NCBI GenBank assembly: GCA_002320455.1
Contig: DCKU01000072.1
Location: 1-6,145 of the forward strand
DNA length: 6,145 nucleotides
Source of the DNA: Salinisphaera sp. UBA1666
Lineage (GTDB): Bacteria > Pseudomonadota > Gammaproteobacteria > Nevskiales > Salinisphaeraceae
Reading direction: 5' to 3'
The notes under the pieces are model-generated. The model searched no databases. It was not told the origin of the DNA and worked only from the letters and a program-made list of their open reading frames with translations. Shown piece by piece: positions 1-5,872 of this stretch. Within the stretch, counting starts at the first letter, position 1. Each line of letters opens with the position of its first letter. The position numbers were made by a program, and so were the translations under genes.

Positions 1-27
1 GAGGTTATGCAGAGCTTCCCTAAATGA
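1..27 (+). CDS. 3' end of an upstream gene (partial, tentative)
   Basis: Frame 1 from the window edge reads E-V-M-Q-S-F-P-K and then TGA at 25-27. That stop overlaps the ATG of the next gene in an ATGA arrangement, which is typical of translationally coupled gene pairs. Only eight codons are visible, so nothing can be said of the product. The reading rests on the overlap alone; it could also be chance, because any frame is open over so short a stretch. Confidence 0.3.
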   Translation, partial: EVMQSFPK

Positions 28-245
28 CGCCGGATGATCTGAACAAGCTCGTGACCACGGCGATGCCATTCGGTCGCTACGCCGGGCATATGATCGCTGA
101 TCTGCCGGGCCCCTACTTGGCGTGGTTCGCCCGCCAGGGGACCCCGAGAGGCGAGATCGGGCGGTTGCTCGTTCTAATGTACGAGATCGATCATAACGAT
201 CTGCGTGGGCTGCTGCGGCCCCTGCGAGAAAGCCCTGGCGGCTAG
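24..245 (+). CDS. DUF3820 family small protein
   Basis: This 73-residue protein belongs to the DUF3820 family (Pfam also calls it a putative quorum-sensing-regulated virulence factor); its biochemical role is unknown. The family core is well kept: MPFGRYAG at residues 14-21, then DLPGPYLAWFARQGTPRGEIG at about 26-46, with an EIDHNDLRGLL segment near the end. The length is normal for the family, and the protein is soluble with no signal peptide. The start ATG overlaps the TGA of a probable upstream reading frame. No strong Shine-Dalgarno sequence is seen, so translation may be coupled to that gene. The next gene starts 74 bases downstream on the same strand, so the two could be cotranscribed. 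Family assignment is confident; the virulence label is inherited and should not be taken as function. Confidence 0.85.
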   Translation: MTPDDLNKLVTTAMPFGRYAGHMIADLPGPYLAWFARQGTPRGEIGRLLVLMYEIDHNDLRGLLRPLRESPGG

Positions 246-308
246 CGAGTCGCAACGCTCGGTGTATGCTCGAGTCCGTACTACCGTTTACGAACCGTGA
301 CGAGCGCC

Positions 309-315
309 GGGGTGA
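309..315 (+). promoter_or_regulatory. Ribosome binding site deciding the start of the YkgJ-like gene
   Basis: GGGGTGA, a partial match to AGGAGGTGA, ends four bases before the ATG at 320. The earlier in-frame ATG at 266 has no such element and would add 18 residues that lie before the family's N-terminal cysteine motif, so 320 is preferred. Confidence 0.6.
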
Positions 316-319
316 AACG

Positions 320-763
320 ATGCATCCATGTATGACCTGCGGGGCGTGCTGTGCGACCTACCGCGTGGCTTTCCACTGGATGGAAACTCTGCCCGAGGCT
401 GCCGGCGGCGGGGTGCCTGAGGCGCTGACCGAACCCCTGGATGCGCACCGGCTTGTCATGGCCGGGACCAAATCGTTGCCCGTGTGTTGTGTGGCGCTGG
501 CTGGCCGTATCGGCCACCGTAGCCGTTGCAAGATCTACGACGCGCGCCCCAGTGTCTGTCGTGAGGTGATGGCTGCCGGGGAAAACGGCCAGTCCAGCCC
601 TCAGTGTGACCGTGCGCGTGCGGCACACGGCCTGGCTCCTCTCACGCCGGCGGACTGGCAAGCCTATGCTCGTAGGGCTCAGACCGGCCCCGCGCGGCTG
701 GCAGAGCGCCGCATCGCGACCAACGACCCCGGTCGAACGCTGCGGCTGAACAAGCCAGCCTGA
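320..763 (+). CDS. YkgJ-type CxxCxxCC cysteine-cluster protein
   Basis: This 147-residue protein belongs to the YkgJ / Fe-S-cluster-like CxxCxxCC family (PF03692), thought to bind an iron-sulfur cluster or zinc; no reaction has been established. The sequence opens with MHPCMTCGACC (Cys 4, 7, 10, 11), followed by Cys57, Cys70 (RCKIYDARPSVCRE), Cys80 and Cys96 (QCDRAR), and the GLAPLTPADW segment seen in E. coli YkgJ. Family members usually have Arg just before the central Cys; here it is a second cysteine (Cys56-Cys57), giving nine in all. No signal peptide or membrane segment is seen, so it is probably cytoplasmic. It follows the DUF3820 gene on the same strand after 74 bases and has its own ribosome site. 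An imperfect hairpin at 754-771 followed by a pyrimidine-rich stretch (778-785) may end the transcript, but this is weak. Family membership is sure; function is not. Confidence 0.86.
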   Translation: MHPCMTCGACCATYRVAFHWMETLPEAAGGGVPEALTEPLDAHRLVMAGTKSLPVCCVALAGRIGHRSRCKIYDARPSVCREVMAAGENGQSSPQCDRARAAHGLAPLTPADWQAYARRAQTGPARLAERRIATNDPGRTLRLNKPA

Positions 764-808
764 CATCTGGCAGGCGCGTCTTCTTTGCGTGCTTGCGCCG
801 CGCGCGTC

Positions 809-891
809 GGCCTCGAGGCCGTTGAGTCTCGACTCTGGCCGCAGCGATAGCGTGGGCGCTAGGCTGTTCGGCCCGGGCCGGCGGTCGGGCC
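809..891. repeat. Cluster of palindromes between genes
   Basis: GGCCTCGAGGCC at 809-820 is a perfect 12-bp palindrome. Directly after it GAGTC-TC-GACTC (824-835) forms a second inverted repeat, which GGCC at 817-820 and 837-840 can extend. CGGCCCGGGCCG at 869-880 is a third perfect palindrome, and GGCCCG (870-875) can also pair with CGGGCC (886-891). Chance palindromes are common in GC-rich DNA, but this density in a gap may mark a structured RNA end or protein sites. Confidence 0.4.
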
Positions 892-1027
892 TGTGCGCGC
901 TCGTCGACGGGCAGCGGTATGGCAGCCGCGCTGGGGGCTCGCACGTAAACGATCGGTACAGCCACGGATTCAGGTGGCGTTGCCAGGGGCTATGCCAAAA
1001 CACGCAACGGATTCATAGATCAGGATC

Positions 1028-1035
1028 AGGGGGAA
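1028..1035 (+). promoter_or_regulatory. Strong ribosome binding site for the acyltransferase GTG start
   Basis: AGGGGGAA lies six bases before the GTG at 1042. The first ATG in the frame (1108-1110) has no comparable element and lies beyond a polar N-terminal tail, so the GTG start is chosen. Confidence 0.65.
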
Positions 1036-1041
1036 CGATTA

Positions 1042-2349
1042 GTGGCTAGCGGGGAACAAGCGCTCAAGGTGTCGTCGAGCGCGGCGCGACCGGCGCGCGA
1101 GCGTTTCATGGGCCTGGAATGGCTGCGATTCGGGCTGGGTGTATTCATCATCTGGTTCCATACGCTGCATGTGTACAAGCCCATGCGCTTCTGGACGCAC
1201 TACGTCACGGATCTGGGCTTTTTTGCCACCAGTACGTTTTTCGTACTGTCCGGTTTTCTGCTAAGCCATGTCTATCTCGACCGGCGCCAAGACCACGCCA
1301 TGCGCGAGCCGGCGCGCAGCTTCTGGGTCAAGCGGTTCTCCAACCTGTACCCCATTCATATCGGCTCGCTGATTCTGGCGGTGCTGGTGATCCAGATCGT
1401 GGCGTGGATGGCCATCACGCCGGCCGATGCAGCGCGCACGGCGCGCTTTGTGGCCTATGACATCAACCGCCCCGAGCTGTTTGCCGGCGAGATGCGCCAC
1501 CTCATGGGCAACGCCGAGCTCTTGATCAACCTGGGGCTGAACCTGGTAATGCTTCAGGCTTGGAACCCGTTCTATCTGACGTTCAACCCGCCGGCCTGGT
1601 CGATTTCGGTGTTGTTCTTCTTCTACCTGTGGTTTCCGTGGATCGGCCCGGCGTTGCTGCGCCTGGCGCACCACGGCCGCGCGCTGGCCATCACCTGTGC
1701 GATCTATATCGTGCCGGCGCTGGTGGTGATCGCCATCAGCAACTTCGACACGCCTGAAACCGGTATTTTGCACCGCAACCCCATCATCCGGTTTCCGGAG
1801 TTTGTAGCCGGCATTCTGCTCTACGCGATCTATGCGCGCCGGCGTGATATCAATCGTCATGCCGGACGGGCCGCCAGTTGGGGGTTGTTCGCGCTGGTGG
1901 TGGTGTCGTTCGCTCTCGGCCAGTGGTTTCTGACCTTCGGCTCGGCGTTCTATTACCTGTTGCACGACGGTCTGTTGTTGCCGGCCTGTCTGGCCACGGT
2001 CTATCTGGCCGCGCGGGCACCGGCGGCGGCCTCGGACCGGGTCAATACCTGGGCGGTCAAGCTGGGCGGGGCCGCGCTTCCGATGTTCGCGCTACATATT
2101 CCGTTGTTCACGCTCTATACGCGGCTAGAGAAGATCGCCCGCGGCGAGCCCATGCTCTGCGTGACCGGGCAGTTTCGTGCCTGTATGCAGGCCGCCAGTG
2201 ACATCACGCTGTCGTTCTGGGCCTATCCGATCTTTCTGGTGGCCACCATCGCGTTCTGTATCGTTTTTCAGGAACGCTTCGTGCGCGGCGTGCGCCGCGT
2301 GATCGAGCCGCCGCTGCTGCGTTGGCTGGTCGGGGACAAACGCGGTTGA
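1042..2349 (+). CDS. Acyltransferase-3 family integral membrane protein (OafA-like)
   Basis: This is a 435-residue member of the acyltransferase-3 family (PF01757), inner-membrane enzymes that pass acyl groups, often acetyl, from the cytoplasm to surface or secreted glycans. After a polar tail of about 22 residues, the first membrane segment carries the family's Arg-x10-His motif (Arg29 to His40). FFVLSGFLL follows at 66-74 and RFSNLYP at about 98-104. NPPAWSISVLFFFYLWFP spans 182-199, and ALPMFALHIP lies near 345-354. About ten hydrophobic segments are visible, as usual for the family. In OafA-type proteins the WSLSVE motif has Glu; here that position is Leu191. Two cysteines (373 and 381) lie in a polar loop before the last membrane segment. 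The gene stands alone: palindromes precede it and a hairpin follows, so it is probably monocistronic. Substrate is unknown; an exopolysaccharide, O-antigen or lipid are all possible. There is no glycan gene cluster in view. Confidence 0.9.
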   Translation: MASGEQALKVSSSAARPARERFMGLEWLRFGLGVFIIWFHTLHVYKPMRFWTHYVTDLGFFATSTFFVLSGFLLSHVYLDRRQDHAMREPARSFWVKRFSNLYPIHIGSLILAVLVIQIVAWMAITPADAARTARFVAYDINRPELFAGEMRHLMGNAELLINLGLNLVMLQAWNPFYLTFNPPAWSISVLFFFYLWFPWIGPALLRLAHHGRALAITCAIYIVPALVVIAISNFDTPETGILHRNPIIRFPEFVAGILLYAIYARRRDINRHAGRAASWGLFALVVVSFALGQWFLTFGSAFYYLLHDGLLLPACLATVYLAARAPAAASDRVNTWAVKLGGAALPMFALHIPLFTLYTRLEKIARGEPMLCVTGQFRACMQAASDITLSFWAYPIFLVATIAFCIVFQERFVRGVRRVIEPPLLRWLVGDKRG

Positions 2350-2357
2350 CGCGTTGG

Positions 2358-2388
2358 CAACGGCCCGGCATAGGCTGCCGGGCCGTTG
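2358..2388. terminator. Hairpin between convergent genes, probable bidirectional terminator
   Basis: CAACGGCCCGGCA (2358-2370) and TGCCGGGCCGTTG (2376-2388) form a perfect 13-bp stem with the loop TAGGC. It sits in the 51-base gap between two convergent stop codons, eight bases after the acyltransferase stop and twelve from the gnd stop. Neither side has a clear T run, so it is a stem-only terminator or a 3' end stabiliser. Confidence 0.75.
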
Positions 2389-2400
2389 GAGAGATACCTC

Positions 2401-3816
2401 TCAGCTCTCGTTCCACTGTGCGTGGAACGTGCCCTCGCGATCGGTGCGCTCGAAGGTGTGCGCGCCAAAAAAATCGCGCTGGGCCTGGAGCAGGTTGGCC
2501 GGCAGGCGTGCGCTGCGATAACCGTCGTAATAGGCAATCGCCGAGGCAAAACCGGGCACGGGGACGCCGGCCTTGACGGCCGTGGCCACGACCTCGCGCA
2601 GCGCGTCCTGATAACGATCGGCGATGTCCTTGAAGTGCGGATCCAGCAGCAGGTTGGCCAGCTCGGGATCGGCGCCGTAGGCATCGGTGATCTTCTGCAA
2701 AAAGCGCGCTCGGATGATGCAGCCCTCGCGGAAGATCGCCGCGATGCGACCATAGTCTAGCGGCCAGTCGTACTCCTCGGCCGCGGCGCGCATCTGGGCA
2801 AAGCCCTGGGCATAGGAAATGATCTTGGACAGATAGAGCGCGCGGCGCACGGCCTCGATGAAGTCGGTTTTGTCATCGAGGGTCACGGCATCGGCGGGCC
2901 CGGTGAGCTGCTCGGACGCGGCGACACGCTGGTCCTTCAACGACGAGAGCACGCGCGCGAATACCGATTCGGTGATGAGCGGCAGGGGCACCCCCAGATC
3001 CAGGGCCGACTGGCTGGTCCATTTGCCGGTGCCTTTCTGGGCAGCGCGATCCAGAACCTTATCGACCAGATCTTCGCCGGTTTCGTCGTCTTTCTTGGTG
3101 AAGATCTGGGCGGTGATCTCGATCAGGTAGCTGTCGAGCTCGCCGGTATTCCACTCGGCAAAGATATCGGCCAGTTCGGCGTTGGAAAGACCCGCGATCT
3201 GTTGCAGCACGGCATAGCTTTCGCAGATGAGCTGCATGTCGCCGTATTCGATGCCGTTATGCACCATTTTGACGTAGTGACCGGCACCGTCGGGGCCGAT
3301 ATACGTGGTGCAGGGTGTGCCGTCTTCCGCTTTGGCCGCGATCTGCTCGAGAATCGGTGCGACCAGGTCATAGGCTTCTTTCTGACCGCCGGGCATGATC
3401 GAAGGCCCGCGCAGCGCGCCTTCCTCGCCGCCGGACACACCGGTGCCGATGAAGTTGAGCCCGTGATCGGACAGCTCCTTGGAGCGCCGGATCGTGTCCT
3501 GGAAGAACGTGTTGCCGCCGTCGATCAGAATATCGCCTTCGTCGAGCAGCGGGCGCAGCTCTTCGATGACGTGATCGGTGCCTTTGCCGGCCTTGACCAT
3601 CAACAGGATACGACGCGGGCTCTCCAGCGAATCGACGAACTCTTCGATCGAATAGCTGGGCACCAGATTGCGCTCGGGAAACTCCGCGACCACGTCTTCG
3701 GTCTTCTCTCGAGAGCGGTTATAGACCGATACCGCATACCCGCGGGACTCGATGTTCAAAGCGAGATTACGGCCCATGACGGCCATGCCGATTACGCCGA
3801 TCGCCTGTTTGCTCAT
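2401..3816 (-). CDS. gnd: 6-phosphogluconate dehydrogenase, decarboxylating (NADP+)
   Basis: This enzyme oxidises and decarboxylates 6-phosphogluconate to ribulose-5-phosphate and yields NADPH, in the cytoplasmic oxidative pentose phosphate pathway. At 471 residues it is the long dimeric form and follows the E. coli sequence nearly end to end. The NADP-binding Rossmann motif is GMAVMG (10-15), followed by NRSREKT (33-39), where Asn and Arg favour NADP. Substrate and catalytic residues are in GVSGGEEGA (126-134) and HYVKMVHNGIE (180-190), with Lys183 and Glu190 at the known catalytic positions. KGTGKW (261-266) and the C-terminal QRDFFGAHTF are intact. The ATG at 3816 is chosen: AAGG lies seven bases before it and MSKQ matches E. 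coli. An upstream TTG at 3846 would add ten non-homologous residues. No zwf, pgl or edd is nearby. A 277-base upstream region suggests its own promoter and a structured leader. Confidence 0.97.
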   Translation of the reverse strand: MSKQAIGVIGMAVMGRNLALNIESRGYAVSVYNRSREKTEDVVAEFPERNLVPSYSIEEFVDSLESPRRILLMVKAGKGTDHVIEELRPLLDEGDILIDGGNTFFQDTIRRSKELSDHGLNFIGTGVSGGEEGALRGPSIMPGGQKEAYDLVAPILEQIAAKAEDGTPCTTYIGPDGAGHYVKMVHNGIEYGDMQLICESYAVLQQIAGLSNAELADIFAEWNTGELDSYLIEITAQIFTKKDDETGEDLVDKVLDRAAQKGTGKWTSQSALDLGVPLPLITESVFARVLSSLKDQRVAASEQLTGPADAVTLDDKTDFIEAVRRALYLSKIISYAQGFAQMRAAAEEYDWPLDYGRIAAIFREGCIIRARFLQKITDAYGADPELANLLLDPHFKDIADRYQDALREVVATAVKAGVPVPGFASAIAYYDGYRSARLPANLLQAQRDFFGAHTFERTDREGTFHAQWNES

Positions 3817-3846
3817 GACGCTGCCTTGGAAGGATGAAAGGTGCAA

Positions 3847-3914
3847 ACCGTACCTGAAAACGGTCCCCGACGAACCTACGGGGCGTTGGCGGCGTGCTGA
3901 CGCCGGCCCGTAGG
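3847..3914 (-). promoter_or_regulatory. Structured leader upstream of gnd, alternative hairpins
   Basis: Read in the gnd direction, segment A (3914-3907, CCTACGGG) can pair with segment B (3882-3875, CCCGTAGG), enclosing a six-bp hairpin (3905-3900 with 3895-3890). The overlapping CCCCG of B (3883-3879) can instead pair with CGGGG (3869-3865). A third small hairpin, ACCGT with ACGGT (3864-3860 with 3851-3847), follows, ending 30 bases before the ATG. The first two pairings exclude each other, as in attenuators. Whether the region is transcribed is unknown, and no known riboswitch is recognised. The first hairpin could instead help end the kinase transcript. Confidence 0.35.
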
Positions 3915-3970
3915 CTAAGACAAACGCGCCGGAAAGCGTCTCGGCCGTACGTGGTCCCTTTGCATAAAGC

Positions 3971-3979
3971 TGTGTACAA
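3971..3979 (-). promoter_or_regulatory. DnaA-box-like site (weak)
   Basis: The minus strand reads TTGTACACA. This differs from the relaxed DnaA box consensus TTWTNCACA at the third base. It is listed because two better sites in the same orientation follow within 90 bases. Confidence 0.25.
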
Positions 3980-3984
3980 CTTAT

Positions 3985-3993
3985 GTGGACAAC
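3985..3993 (-). promoter_or_regulatory. DnaA-box-like site (one mismatch)
   Basis: The minus strand reads TTGTCCACA, one base away from the perfect DnaA box TTATCCACA. It lies 14 bases from the weaker site at 3971 and has the same orientation. Confidence 0.4.
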
Positions 3994-3998
3994 CGACC

Positions 3999-4015
3999 CG
4001 GTTCCACGTGAACCG
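3999..4015. promoter_or_regulatory. Inverted repeat with CACGTG core, parS-like
   Basis: CGGTTC (3999-4004) and GAACCG (4010-4015) are perfect six-bp arms around CACGT. The 14-mer at 4001-4014 matches the ParB site core GTTTCACGTGAAAC at 12 of 14 bases, including the central CACGTG. It could be a diverged parS or simply an operator for an unrelated regulator of gnd. True parS sites are usually closer to the consensus. Confidence 0.35.
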
Positions 4016-4051
4016 CCCGCCTATACAGGGTTTCACGCTGATTTAGCGCGA

Positions 4052-4060
4052 TGTGGATAA
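4052..4060 (-). promoter_or_regulatory. Perfect DnaA box
   Basis: The minus strand reads TTATCCACA, the exact high-affinity DnaA box. It lies 34 bases downstream of the kinase stop codon in the gnd upstream region, in the same orientation as the two weaker sites at 3971 and 3985. A perfect 9-mer is unlikely by chance at a given spot, but binding is not shown. Confidence 0.55.
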
Positions 4061-4074
4061 CCTTAGACTAAGGT
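4060..4074. repeat. Short perfect inverted repeat next to the DnaA box
   Basis: ACCTTAG-A-CTAAGGT has seven-bp arms around one base and overlaps the last base of the perfect DnaA box. The tight spacing suggests a protein-binding operator more than an RNA hairpin. The regulator is unknown. Confidence 0.4.
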
Positions 4075-4093
4075 CGAGGCAGGCGGGCGCCGG

Positions 4094-4765
4094 TCACGCG
4101 AAACACAGTCGCGCACCGTCCCAGGTGAGATGCCGATCAGCCTGATGAGCGCGGGCGGCGATGCGGGCTGCGTTGGGGGCATCGGTCTGGGCTATCCATT
4201 CGCGCGCGGCGTCTTCACTACGGCCGTGGCGCATATGGCGTGCGAGAAGCCAGGCCTCGCGCTGTGCATCGTCGATGTCAATCGACCAGACGGCGTCTAG
4301 CTCGGCCCGAATCTGCGGCCAGGGCGCGTCCTCCAATAGAAGATAATTGCCTTCAGTGATGACTAAACTGGCCTCGGGCGCCACCGGGATACCGGCCGCG
4401 ATCGGTTCTTCCAGCGCGCGATTGAAATCCGGGGCATAAACCGTTTCGCCGTGCTCGTGGGCCTGGCGTAGCCGTTGCAACAGATCGCGATACCCCAAGG
4501 CGTCGAAAGTATCCGGGGCGCCTTTGCGCTGGGCGCGGCCCAGATCGTCCAGTACGCGCTGGGACAGATGAAAACCGTCCATCGGCACCCCGGCAGCGGC
4601 TTCGCCCAGCGCGGCCTGGAGTGCCGCGCACGCCGTCGACTTGCCGGCAGCCGGCCCGCCGACGATGCCCAGCACGCAGCGCTGCCCGGGCACGCACAGC
4701 CGCCGAGCCGCGGATAGAACAGACGGGTCTACGACGACCTCGTCAAGCAGGGCATGCGCTGTCAC
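4094..4765 (-). CDS. P-loop nucleoside/pantothenate-kinase-like protein
   Basis: This 223-residue protein is a P-loop kinase of the uridine-kinase / pantothenate-kinase-like group (COG1072-like, often annotated nucleoside/nucleotide kinase family). The Walker A loop is GGPAAGKST (36-44). PMDGFHLSQRVLDDLGR (61-77) with Asp63, then RKGAPDTFDALGY (80-92), are the group's substrate-side motifs. VYAPDFNRALEEPIAAGIPV (109-128) and VITEGNYLLL (135-144) also match, with Glu138 near the second nucleotide segment. A basic stretch, LLARHMRHGRS (173-183), could be the lid. The length fits small soluble members of the group. The start is GTG at 4765: an in-frame TAA lies three codons upstream, and no nearby ATG is in frame. 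The Shine-Dalgarno sequence is poor. It lies 37 bases after the VOC gene and may be cotranscribed. It is not a canonical CoaA, which is longer; substrate, sugar or nucleoside, cannot be read from sequence. Confidence 0.83.
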   Translation of the reverse strand: MTAHALLDEVVVDPSVLSAARRLCVPGQRCVLGIVGGPAAGKSTACAALQAALGEAAAGVPMDGFHLSQRVLDDLGRAQRKGAPDTFDALGYRDLLQRLRQAHEHGETVYAPDFNRALEEPIAAGIPVAPEASLVITEGNYLLLEDAPWPQIRAELDAVWSIDIDDAQREAWLLARHMRHGRSEDAAREWIAQTDAPNAARIAARAHQADRHLTWDGARLCFA

Positions 4766-4802
4766 GATGGGCGCTTATCGCTTGGGTTAGTCATCCATCA
4801 CC

Positions 4803-5675
4803 TCACGGCGTTTCCGGCTGGCGCATCACCGAAAAACAGGTGCCCCAGGGGTCCTGTACGTTGGCGATATCGCCGCGGCCGTCCAAGCGGGCTTGCATCT
4901 CCTCGAAGCGTTGTTCGTCGACCGCCAGGCGGATTTCGTCCAGGCCGGTCAGTGTGGTCGAGCGAGCGGCGGCGCCAGCCGACTGCCAAGTGTTGGCCGC
5001 CAGATGATGATGGTAGCCGTCGTGACCGTAGAAATCACCGCCGGGGCGGGCGCTGGTCTGCGCCAGGCCTAATCGATCGGTGAAGAACGGGCGGGCAGTA
5101 TCCAGGTTGCCGACCTGCAGATGGACGTGACCGATGTCCATGCCGCCGGGAGCGCCCATCCAGTGGCGGCTGCCCGCCGCTTCGGCCAGGCCCTGCGTGT
5201 CCAGACAGCCGGTATCGATCATGACGTGTCCGCGCTCGTCGTAGCACCAGGCGCTGGCGTCACGGTCGCAATAGATTTCGATGCCGTTGCCTTCCGGGTC
5301 CGAGAAATAGACCGCTTCGTTGACCCAGTGATCGGCCGTGCCGGTCAGATCGAGATCGATATCTCGGCTATAGGCCAGCCAGCGGCCCAGATCGCCGCGG
5401 GAGGGCAAGCGAAACGCGGTATGAAACAGGCCTGCCTGGTCCGGCGTATGCGGGGACAAGTCCGGGTTACCACGGAGCTCGATCAGCGTGCGCCCGGCCA
5501 CTCCGAGGCGAACGACATCAGCGTCGGATTCAATCTCGCCCAGGCCCAAGGTGCGGCGATAGAACGAGTCGGCGTTACCTAGATCACGCACGCGAAGCGC
5601 TACGTGATCGATACCGAAATATGGGGTCGGCGATGGGTCGCCCGGTGCCGTTCCTGAGAAATCATTAGCTCGCAT
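4803..5675 (-). CDS. Two-module VOC family protein, CatE/catechol-2,3-dioxygenase-like
   Basis: This 290-residue protein has two vicinal-oxygen-chelate modules and resembles Bacillus CatE (COG2514). The first module runs from about 20 to 140: IDHVALRV (His24), LFHTAFRL (His85) and DPEGNGIEIYCDR (Glu133). These residues sit where extradiol dioxygenases place their two-His-one-Glu iron site. The second module, about 180-285, has IGHVHLQV (His183) and GYHHHLAANTW (His222-224) but lacks the later His and Glu, so a metal is more likely in the N-terminal module. Ring-cleaving dioxygenase, glyoxalase-like or other VOC activity are all possible; no aromatic-degradation gene is adjacent. The protein is cytoplasmic with a short polar N-terminus. 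ATG 5675 is the first start after an in-frame TAA eleven codons upstream; the ribosome site is weak. It is the first gene of a probable pair with the kinase. Confidence 0.85.
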   Translation of the reverse strand: MRANDFSGTAPGDPSPTPYFGIDHVALRVRDLGNADSFYRRTLGLGEIESDADVVRLGVAGRTLIELRGNPDLSPHTPDQAGLFHTAFRLPSRGDLGRWLAYSRDIDLDLTGTADHWVNEAVYFSDPEGNGIEIYCDRDASAWCYDERGHVMIDTGCLDTQGLAEAAGSRHWMGAPGGMDIGHVHLQVGNLDTARPFFTDRLGLAQTSARPGGDFYGHDGYHHHLAANTWQSAGAAARSTTLTGLDEIRLAVDEQRFEEMQARLDGRGDIANVQDPWGTCFSVMRQPETP

Positions 5676-5787
5676 GAGTACACCATGGGTGCTGCCGGCG
5701 CGTGATTAAACGGAAGACAGCGAATAATTCGGCGCGTTCAATCATTGGCATGTGGCACGACACAGACGACGCGCCGCGATTAAGGCC

Positions 5788-5796
5788 TGTGGATAA
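5788..5796 (-). promoter_or_regulatory. Perfect DnaA box upstream of the VOC gene
   Basis: The minus strand reads TTATCCACA, identical to and oriented like the box at 4052. It lies 113 bases before the VOC start codon. Both perfect boxes in the window lie in non-coding DNA upstream of minus-strand genes. Confidence 0.5.
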
Positions 5797-5872
5797 CACT
5801 GTGTGTGAAATGCAAGCCCGACGGCCGGAATCTTGCGGCTCGGTTGTGCCGGGTCTGATGCGGCGCACCCTT

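Larger units (their letters stand above)
764..1041. other. Intergenic region with GC-rich palindromes
   Basis: This gap of 278 bases has no credible gene. Frames open on both strands here are rich in Arg, Ala, Ser and Pro and match no family I recognise, as expected of GC-rich shadow frames. A cluster of self-complementary sequences lies at 809-891. A TTGCCA at 980-985 resembles a -35 hexamer, but no -10 element sits at a suitable distance, so no promoter is called. Confidence 0.55.

Noticed and set aside
642..965. Minus-strand frame of 107 codons from GTG, overlapping the end of the YkgJ-like gene and the following gap
   Set aside because: It is Ala/Arg/Pro-rich, has no family resemblance and no good ribosome site, and runs antisense through the coding end of a well-supported gene. 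A decayed gene cannot be fully excluded.
281..1003. Minus-strand frame of 240 codons
   Set aside because: It lies antisense to the YkgJ-like gene, is Arg- and Pro-rich, and shows no recognisable motif; a shadow frame in GC-rich DNA.
1261..1965. Minus-strand frame of 234 codons inside the acyltransferase gene
   Set aside because: Fully antisense to a confident gene, with Arg/Gln/His-rich low-complexity composition.
3202..3837. Plus-strand frame of 211 codons opposite gnd
   Set aside because: Fully antisense to gnd, which is conserved along its whole length; no independent family signal.
3817..3846. Upstream TTG start giving gnd ten more residues
   Set aside because: The added residues do not match the family; the ATG at 3816 has AAGG at good spacing and matches the E. 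coli N-terminus.
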